A DNA stretch of 14,189 nt from Gonium pectorale. Taxonomy: Eukaryota; Chlorophyta; Chlorophyceae; Chlamydomonadales; Volvocaceae. Of this stretch, positions 11,801 through 14,189 are shown piece after piece (position 1 is the stretch's first letter; each line of letters opens with the position of its first letter). The stretch lies in the NCBI GenBank assembly GCA_001584585.1, contig LSYV01000402.1, forward strand, positions 2,397 through 16,585, in the 5' to 3' direction. The translations under genes and the position numbers were made by a program. A model generated the notes under the pieces. The model ran no database searches, was not told the origin of the DNA, and was given only the letters and a program-made list of their open reading frames with translations.

Positions 11801-13240
11801 TGCCGCCCGCGGCCGTGTAGTCGGCATCCTGTTCGTGAAGGGTGGCAGGAATGCGGAAGGGGGCGAGGGGAGGAGTAGTGAACAAGGATGCGCCGGGGAG
11901 AAGAGTGACAGAGAGGGCGCTCGCGGCGGCGTGGTCGTTGACTTGGGCGGGCGGAGGAATGGGCGGAGGGCACAGGCCGCTCAGGGCTCAGCCGTATCCA
12001 ACCGCCCAGGCCATCTGCATACAGGCACACTGTGTCCGGGGCATGGACACGCGATGCGGACGAGCGGGGTGTGTGTGTGGGGGGGGGGGGGCGGGACGCT
12101 GTCCAGGGGCGCTACCCGCCCCAACGCAAGACCACCTCAACGCCGCGAGGCGAGGGGTGTGGGGAACCGCTGCTCCCCCTTACTCAACCTAAAGGGACAG
12201 CCTGCAGCCCTAAGCAACTGCAGCTGCCCTGCAAAACCCGCCGCAGTGCTGCTCCTCTGTTCGTCCAAGCAGCTGCTGCACACCTCAGTCCTTGCCGCAC
12301 GGCACCAGCCCGTCGGTGTGGTGCTGGTCACGCGTTTCATAGCAGTCCAAACAGAATTATGGGTCCAGATGGCCCGTTAGCCCGAGATACTAGCGGTCCT
12401 GAGAGGCGCCAAGCCAGTCAGCTCGCCCCCGGCACTCTCACACGCGGCAGGGAAACGCAGATCCCAACCCAGACGCGTCGTGTGTGTGCATGTGCGCATG
12501 TGTGCGCCCCACCGTGAAGTGCGCGCTGAGGCCGGCTCCCTGCTCGATGAGCACGCTCTTGAAACCGCTTTTGATCAGGGTGGCCACGGCGGGGGGGCTC
12601 AACGCCACGCGTCGCTCGCCGGGCGCGGCCTCGCGGGGAACGCCTGGGGAGGGGGGGCGCAGCGGGAGGGGGGAAGCGGTGTAGGGCGGCCGAGCGGAGA
12701 GCGCCTGCGGGTCGGGAGCAAGGGCCGCCCTCGAGCGGCCAGGACGGGGGCAGGTAGGATTCTCGCGAGGAGGGGGCAGCTGTAGTGATCATCTTCATAG
12801 TTAGACACAAGACTTACCGATGGCGAGGCTGGAGTAGGGGATCGGCGCGTTCTTGGTTGCATCCGAGCTGGTAGAGAAGGGCGCAACCCCGACCAGGGCG
12901 AAGTCGCGGACTTCCGTGCGGTACTGGAGCAGGTGGACCAGGACACCCCTGCGGAAGCGTCGATACCAGCGTGGGCCGGCGAGGGGCTCTTAGCTGGTGC
13001 GTGTTGACTAGGTCGCATGTTGCGCCGCTGACGGAACTTCCCCTTCTTCATTCCCACGGCAGACATTGCCGGCATTTCATTGATTAGATTGTCCAACATG
13101 TGTGCCGGATCAGCCCTCGTTGCAAAGTTCGGAAGTCTCGGAGGCCCGCGCGATGAGGCTGAAAGCGCTCACCTCTGCTGCAGCTGTTGCAGCTGATATT
13201 GTGAGGCACCGTGCCTACAAACTAAACGCAGCACGTTCAT
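2755..13240 (-). CDS. NNT: Proton-translocating NAD(P)+ transhydrogenase, fused single-chain form, 22 exons
   Basis: Transfers hydride from NADH to NADP+ driven by proton flow; expected in the mitochondrial inner membrane. Joined exons, low to high: 2755-2844, 3132-3232, 3569-3773, 4251-4487, 4738-4844, 5113-5437, 5595-5749, 6045-6158, 6382-6528, 6840-6972, 7277-7494, 7787-7959, 8203-8446, 8705-8822, 9238-9342, 9700-9889, 10423-10476, 10942-11046, 11704-11828, 12513-12643, 12818-12948, 13173-13240. The sum is 3276 nt (1091 aa plus stop), close to animal NNT as I remember it (about 1086). Layout: presequence 1 to about 60; domain I about 64-425 with GGGVAG at 237-242 and D260; linker about 425-475; membrane domain about 475-885 with H708, D833 and N842 (counterparts of E. 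coli beta His91, Asp213, Asn222); domain III about 905-1091 with [10 protein letters not shown] at 935, HPVAGRMPG at 966 and GANDTV at 1010. The ATG is the first in frame after a TGA at 13265-13267 and has A at -3. Family call is certain from sequence; location is inferred. Confidence 0.96.
3132..3232 (-). CDS. NNT: NNT exon 21: domain III
   Basis: Encodes residues 1029-1062, [19 protein letters not shown] then [17 protein letters not shown] and GYAG belong to the NADP(H)-phosphate binding loops of the family. Acceptor GTAG, donor AAG|GTGGGG, phase 0. Confidence 0.97.
3371..3442. repeat. 24-bp tandem repeat, three copies, in NNT intron 20
   Basis: Copies at 3371-3394, 3395-3418 and 3419-3442; the first two are identical and the third differs at two positions. 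Each contains GGGGGACCCGGG or a close variant, partly self-complementary. Lies within an intron, so the open frame through it is not considered coding. Confidence 0.95.
3496..3513. repeat. CATCCA hexamer repeat, three copies
   Basis: Three exact CATCCA units in intron 20, flanked by CA repeats on both sides (3488-3520). Confidence 0.9.
3569..3773 (-). CDS. NNT: NNT exon 20: domain III core
   Basis: Encodes residues 961-1029, with [29 protein letters not shown] and [13 protein letters not shown]1013 in GANDTV is the conserved Asp next to bound NADP(H) (beta Asp392 in E. coli). Acceptor CGCAG, donor G|GTAGGT, phase 1. Confidence 0.98.
3774..4250 (-). other. NNT intron 19
   Basis: GTGGGC...CGCAG, 477 nt, phase 0. 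Contains CA-rich CCGTAC repeats. The direct pair ATGGCGGCTTCACCCCATGATGG / ATGGGGCTTCACACCATGA near 3934-3972 is imperfect. No gene seen. Confidence 0.93.
4122..4195. repeat. CA-rich repeat with CACCCGTACA units in NNT intron 19
   Basis: Two exact adjacent 10-bp copies of CACCCGTACA at 4171-4190, inside a longer CA-rich stretch that carries a related ACACCCGTACACA at its start. Confidence 0.85.
4251..4487 (-). CDS. NNT: NNT exon 19: hinge and start of NADP(H)-binding domain III
   Basis: Encodes residues 882-960. It starts [14 protein letters not shown], then a short charged Lys/Glu linker, then [20 protein letters not shown], whose [10 protein letters not shown] is the domain III dinucleotide motif. 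Acceptor GTCAG, donor CAG|GTGGGC, phase 0. Confidence 0.97.
4738..4844 (-). CDS. NNT: NNT exon 18: last membrane helices
   Basis: Encodes residues 846-881, [17 protein letters not shown] then [17 protein letters not shown], a signature near the end of the beta membrane domain. Acceptor CCGCAG, donor ACG|GTGAGT, phase 0. Confidence 0.97.
4851..4923. repeat. 14-bp minisatellite TTGGTGGTGGGTGG in NNT intron 17
   Basis: Full copies at 4851-4864, 4872-4885, 4886-4899 and 4900-4913 and a partial copy to 4923. A 7-nt interruption follows the first copy. It sits against the acceptor of intron 17, so the transcript reads CCACCCACCACCAA, and could act as its C-rich pyrimidine tract. Confidence 0.95.
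5113..5437 (-). CDS. NNT: NNT exon 17: membrane domain with channel Asp and Asn
   Basis: The longest exon, residues 738-846. It contains [20 protein letters not shown] and, near its end, [19 protein letters not shown] with D833 and N842, the counterparts of E. coli beta Asp213 and Asn222. Acceptor CCCCAG, donor G|GTGGGT, phase 1. Confidence 0.97.
5595..5749 (-). CDS. NNT: NNT exon 16: membrane domain with proton-channel His
   Basis: Encodes residues 686-737. [20 protein letters not shown] carries H708, the counterpart of E. coli beta His91, implicated in proton translocation in the family. Acceptor CCCAG, donor AAG|GTACGT, phase 0. Confidence 0.96.
6045..6158 (-). CDS. NNT: NNT exon 15: membrane domain
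   Basis: Encodes residues 648-686, [19 protein letters not shown] then [16 protein letters not shown]. Gly/Ala-rich helices aligned to the beta-side membrane region. Acceptor GGCAG, donor G|GTGAGG, phase 1. Confidence 0.9.
6382..6528 (-). CDS. NNT: NNT exon 14: membrane domain (beta part begins)
   Basis: Encodes residues 599-648: [19 protein letters not shown], then a helix [20 protein letters not shown]. Two hydrophobic segments fit membrane helices. Acceptor CGCAG, donor G|GTGGGT, phase 1. Confidence 0.9.
6529..6839 (-). other. NNT intron 13
   Basis: GTGGGT...CGCAG, 311 nt, phase 1. Strong C-rich tract (in the transcript) before the acceptor. No gene or long repeat. Confidence 0.92.
6840..6972 (-). 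CDS. NNT: NNT exon 13: membrane domain and alpha-beta junction
   Basis: Encodes residues 555-599, with [20 protein letters not shown] then [12 protein letters not shown]. In split bacterial enzymes PntA ends just after the TQRML motif, so this exon crosses the fusion point. Acceptor CATAG, donor G|GTGGGT, phase 1. Confidence 0.95.
6973..7276 (-). other. NNT intron 12, GC-AG type
   Basis: 304 nt, phase 0, GC donor in CAG|GCGAGT and acceptor CATAG. The first 70 nt of the intron are very G-rich in the transcript. Exon assignment on both sides is fixed by protein conservation. Confidence 0.88.
7277..7494 (-). CDS. NNT: NNT exon 12: membrane domain (alpha part)
   Basis: Encodes residues 482-554, with [20 protein letters not shown] then [18 protein letters not shown], the strongly conserved alpha-side membrane segment, ending LVPSTPAQ. 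The donor is CAG|GCGAGT, a GC rather than GT donor; the protein alignment runs straight across it into exon 13. Confidence 0.95.
7787..7959 (-). CDS. NNT: NNT exon 11: end of domain I and linker to membrane domain
   Basis: Encodes residues 424-482. [19 protein letters not shown] closes domain I. A polar linker rich in Lys, Glu and Asp follows, then ASAAIAG begins the first membrane helix. Acceptor CGCAG, donor G|GTGAGG, phase 1. Confidence 0.94.
8172..8186. repeat. Inverted repeat, 7-bp arms, near the intron 10 donor
   Basis: GCCGTAC, one base, GTACGGC; a perfect dyad 16 nt from the exon 10 donor. Same GCCGTAC core as other intronic dyads in the gene. Confidence 0.7.
8203..8446 (-). CDS. NNT: NNT exon 10: domain I, mobile loop
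   Basis: Encodes residues 343-424, with [20 protein letters not shown], then GYTDMPSRM (376-384), the mobile loop that closes over bound NAD(H), then [10 protein letters not shown]. Acceptor CCCAG, donor CG|GTGCGT, phase 2. Confidence 0.97.
8547..8594. repeat. GGAGCG hexamer repeat, eight copies, in NNT intron 9
   Basis: Eight consecutive hexamers, seven GGAGCG and one GGAGTG (fourth). Intronic; in the transcript it is CGCTCC. Confidence 0.95.
8705..8822 (-). CDS. NNT: NNT exon 9: domain I
   Basis: Encodes residues 304-343, with [34 protein letters not shown] and [19 protein letters not shown] is a family signature. Acceptor CCCAG, donor G|GTGGGG, phase 1. Confidence 0.97.
8823..9237 (-). 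other. NNT intron 8
   Basis: GTGGGG...CCCAG, 415 nt, phase 0. Includes the CCCT repeat and, at 8930-8951, a GGACGGT/GGGCGGT repeat. No gene. Confidence 0.93.
9121..9151. repeat. CCCT tetranucleotide repeat in NNT intron 8
   Basis: Seven full CCCT units plus a partial one. The transcript is GGGA-repeated, with enough G-triplets for a G-quadruplex, about 90 nt after the donor of intron 8. Confidence 0.95.
9238..9342 (-). CDS. NNT: NNT exon 8: domain I
   Basis: Encodes residues 269-303, with [20 protein letters not shown] then [13 protein letters not shown], matching the family segment after the nucleotide fold. Acceptor CGCAG, donor GAG|GTGGGG, phase 0. Confidence 0.96.
9343..9699 (-). other. 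NNT intron 7
   Basis: GTGGGT...CGCAG, 357 nt, phase 0. C-rich before the acceptor and G-rich after the donor in the transcript. No gene. Confidence 0.93.
9700..9889 (-). CDS. NNT: NNT exon 7: Rossmann NAD(H)-binding core of domain I
   Basis: Encodes residues 205-268. It carries [20 protein letters not shown] and [20 protein letters not shown], then DTRGAVREQ. The glycine motif is GGGVAG (237-242), and D260 at the end of the second strand fits NAD(H) specificity. Acceptor TGCAG, donor CAG|GTGGGT, phase 0. Confidence 0.97.
9890..10422 (-). other. NNT intron 6
   Basis: GTGAGG...TGCAG, 533 nt, phase 2. Carries the 10187-10202 inverted repeat. No gene on either strand. Confidence 0.92.
10187..10202. 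repeat. Inverted repeat, 7-bp arms, in NNT intron 6
   Basis: ACGGCAC, 2-nt spacer, GTGCCGT; perfect arms. A short hairpin or dyad of unknown role. Confidence 0.7.
10423..10476 (-). CDS. NNT: NNT exon 6 (54 nt): RQD loop of domain I
   Basis: Encodes residues 187-205, [19 protein letters not shown], one of the most conserved segments of the family; Q190 and D193 are the Gln and Asp of the RQD loop. It is the smallest exon. Acceptor CCGCAG, donor AG|GTGAGG, phase 2. Confidence 0.95.
10477..10941 (-). other. NNT intron 5
   Basis: GTGAGG...CCGCAG, 465 nt, phase 2. Contains a G-run stretch GGGGTGGGGTGGGTGGGTGG at about 10695-10714 (C-rich in the transcript) and CA repeats at 10746-10763. No gene. 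Confidence 0.92.
10942..11046 (-). CDS. NNT: NNT exon 5: domain I
   Basis: Encodes residues 152-187, with [20 protein letters not shown] and MDCIPRTI leading into the RQD loop that contacts domain III in this family. Acceptor CCCAG, donor AG|GTGAGG, phase 2. Confidence 0.94.
11271..11294. repeat. Inverted repeat, 7-bp arms, in NNT intron 4
   Basis: GGACTGT and ACAGTCC separated by 10 nt that start ACGG. Perfect arms; role unknown. Confidence 0.65.
11537..11564. repeat. 14-bp direct duplication in NNT intron 4
   Basis: CTCCTCGATGCACA occurs twice in a row without change. Confidence 0.9.
11661..11693. repeat. CTCCC pentanucleotide repeat in NNT intron 4
   Basis: Six CTCCC units plus CTC, ending about 10 nt from the exon 4 donor. 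The transcript reads GGGAG repeated just inside the intron, able to form a G-quadruplex. Confidence 0.95.
11704..11828 (-). CDS. NNT: NNT exon 4: domain I
   Basis: Encodes residues 111-152, including [28 protein letters not shown] and [10 protein letters not shown]. These match the region before the SFIYP-like strand of domain I. Acceptor ACAG, donor AT|GTGGGT, phase 2. Confidence 0.93.
11829..12512 (-). other. NNT intron 3
   Basis: GTGGGG...ACAG, 684 nt, the longest intron, phase 0. It has a GT/poly-G tract and a moderately lower-GC central part (12190-12380). It opens with TG/CA repeats. I looked for a hidden exon or nested gene and saw none. Confidence 0.9.
12071..12091. repeat. GT repeat plus 13-G run in NNT intron 3
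   Basis: Four GT units followed by 13 consecutive G (12079-12091). The run length may be unreliable in assembly or polymorphic. Confidence 0.9.
12513..12643 (-). CDS. NNT: NNT exon 3: start of domain I
   Basis: Encodes residues 67-110. It contains [16 protein letters not shown], the hallmark N-terminal motif of transhydrogenase alpha/AlaDH-type domains, then [16 protein letters not shown]. Acceptor CCCAG, donor ACG|GTGGGG. Confidence 0.95.
12818..12948 (-). CDS. NNT: NNT exon 2: rest of presequence, entry to domain I
   Basis: Encodes residues 23-67. It opens after CGCAG with a single base finishing Arg23 and then reads [10 protein letters not shown]. The stretch [13 protein letters not shown] (44-56) looks like a presequence cleavage zone. 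It ends PYSSLAIG at the first strand of domain I; the donor is G|GTAAGT. A TAA in the same frame lies upstream within intron 1, so an intron is required here. Confidence 0.85.
13173..13240 (-). CDS. NNT: NNT exon 1: start codon and mitochondrial presequence
   Basis: Encodes residues 1-22 plus two bases of Arg23, starting [11 protein letters not shown] and continuing into a Gln/Leu-rich stretch. It has Arg/His and hydrophobic residues and no acidic residue, as expected of a mitochondrial presequence. The context GCCAAAATGA has A at -3, and an in-frame TGA lies 27 nt upstream. The donor is CAGAG|GTGAGC. It leaves phase 2, which exon 2 (one leading base) completes as AGG. Too short to be found as an open frame; called from start context, donor, phase fit and peptide character. 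Confidence 0.8.
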
Positions 13241-13592
13241 TTTGGCGCCGCCCGCGAGGGCAGGTCAGTTTCAGGCAACCAGAGCAAGCAACGGCCAAGC
13301 TTCACCCCCAACCAATGGAGGGAGCTTCAAGCATCGCGGAAGCAGTAGCTGTAACCTGCCCCGGGATACGCCAACGCCAACGGTCAGAGCACTTTTCACG
13401 AGAACTCTCCCTGGTCCTTTCCGTTACTACTCCTTATTCAATAACAATGATCACAAATTGCATATTATTGACATCTGCTGATCACTATAAACTCAAGCAG
13501 GTGCAGCTCACTGTTACATGGAGTGCACTGTCGCAAAAGTCTACCATTGCAAGTTAGACCATAGTGGCGCCTTGACTCAGGTCGTTCGGCCC
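13241..13592. promoter_or_regulatory. Putative divergent promoter region between NNT and a rightward gene
   Basis: Upstream of the NNT start and upstream of the earliest possible start of the plus-strand candidate. It has lower GC than the rest, with an AT-rich patch at 13438-13495 containing TATAA (plus, in CACTATAAAC near 13485-13494, and TTTATAG on the minus strand). A CCAAT box (13312-13316, plus) lies about 75 nt upstream of the NNT ATG in inverted orientation. No transcription start can be fixed. Confidence 0.35.
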
Positions 13593-13991
13593 ATGCATAT
13601 GGACCCACGGTTCTTTACCGCGACCGTAACCCGCCGCGAAACTCGCACAAACAGCCCGTCTCGGTAATTAGGCGCCCGGTTGTTTGAAAAAAGTAAGCGG
13701 ACACGCGGGCACTGAACACGTCCAAGGCGGCATGTCCGACATGCTCGCGCGATCCTGACCCGACGCACTTTAGCATACACCCTGTGTTGTAGCGCCGAAC
13801 CGATATCGTCTTTGCTTCACAGCGGGATAGACTATTCAGGCTCTGACTAGTTGATTCCTGGAGCACGGTCTGAGGGCCGTGGCCGGGGCAGTGCCGGCCT
13901 GAGACAGTCTTTTACTTCATTACGACCCGAACCCACGACAACATCTTTGGTGTCTCAGCAGTGTGCTGATTCGCTGCTGAAGTAGGCGTAG
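13593..13991 (+). other. Undetermined region; possible first exon of rightward gene at its start
   Basis: Plus-strand ATG at 13593 opens MHMDPRFFTATVTRRETR, Arg/Thr-rich and transit-peptide-like apart from its acidic residues. A GT at 13664-13665 (TCTCG|GTAATT) would leave phase 2, which fits the base before GAA at 13993. Splicing 13663 to 13992 is therefore possible but rests on one weak acceptor (GCGTAG) with no pyrimidine tract. The rest (13664-13991) has no recognisable coding sequence. Confidence 0.2.
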
Positions 13992-14189
13992 GGAACTGGC
14001 CACACGGTCGGACGACTTTCGGGTCGCCGCCATCTTTCACGAGCTTGGGCGGCTCGGCTTCGGCTACCCGTGGATGTCGTGCCCCCCTGAACACCTCGAA
14101 AAGATCAACAAGCTAGTTCAAAAGCTGAGCAAGCTTACCACGAGGCCACAGGTTTGCGCCGCCGCCATTGCTAACCTACCACACGAACC
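13992..14189 (+). CDS. Partial gene: alpha-helical repeat protein, possibly OPR/RAP-type
   Basis: Plus-strand frame open from after a TGA at 13978-13980 to the window edge. From 14008 it reads SDDFRVAAIFHELGRLGFG, then YPWMSCPPEHLEKINKLVQK, LSKLTTRPQVCAAAIANLPH. RVAAIFHEL and QVCAAAIANL recur 43 residues apart, with a Pro-Pro-Glu turn and an amphipathic helix between them. This resembles algal octotricopeptide/RAP repeat proteins, which bind organelle RNA, but the repeat is somewhat long for OPR (38-40) and no full unit pair is visible. The left boundary is unresolved: acceptors GAAG, AAGTAG or GCGTAG are all possible. The gene runs off the right edge and is divergent from NNT. That it is coding I rate likely; the family is a guess. 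Confidence 0.45.

Noticed and set aside
12599..13099. Minus-strand frame starting MLDNLINEM as the NNT N-terminus
   Set aside because: It is in a different frame from the conserved exon 2 sequence, and no intron of realistic size would connect it. The 68-nt exon at 13173-13240 fits phase and targeting better.
13102..13557. 151-codon plus-strand open frame right of NNT
   Set aside because: Runs antisense through NNT exon 1 and its upstream region, shows no recognisable domain and has no support from codon texture.

Overview
The window looks like nuclear DNA of a green alga, most likely a volvocine chlorophyte (Chlamydomonas/Volvox group). The signs are very GC-rich coding sequence with G/C-ending codons, a gene cut into many small exons by short GC-rich introns, abundant intronic microsatellites, and TGTAA (the chlorophycean polyadenylation signal) where transcript ends are expected. 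The species assignment is inference.

Almost the whole window (13240 down to 2755, minus strand) is one gene that I could rebuild end to end: a proton-translocating NAD(P)+ transhydrogenase of the fused, single-chain (NNT-type) form. It has 22 coding exons and 21 introns. Every junction keeps frame, the coding total is 3276 nt (1091 residues plus stop), and the order is presequence - NAD(H)-binding domain I - membrane domain II - NADP(H)-binding domain III, as in animal NNT. The first exon is only 68 nt, encodes a basic mitochondrial-type N-terminus, and was found by splice-phase matching. Twenty introns are GT-AG and one (intron 12) is GC-AG.

Left of the gene (1-2754): the minus-strand 3' UTR runs from 2754 to a TGTAA at 2207-2211. 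A plus-strand TGTAA at 485-489 suggests that a second gene converges from the left, with only its 3' UTR in the window. Between them (490-2206) I see no gene.

Right of the gene (13241-14189): about 350 nt of comparatively AT-rich DNA forms a putative divergent promoter. At the right edge a plus-strand open stretch (about 13992-14189) reads like protein with a roughly 43-residue helical repeat, possibly of the octotricopeptide (OPR)/RAP type common in algal organelle RNA factors. This is a partial gene and a tentative call.

The genes do not form an operon or an obvious pathway. NNT would sit in the mitochondrial inner membrane and use the proton gradient to reduce NADP+ with NADH. I found no mobile element, CRISPR array, tRNA or rRNA. 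The most notable unexplained pattern is that most introns have a G-rich 5' part and a C-rich 3' part in the transcript, so intron ends could pair with each other.
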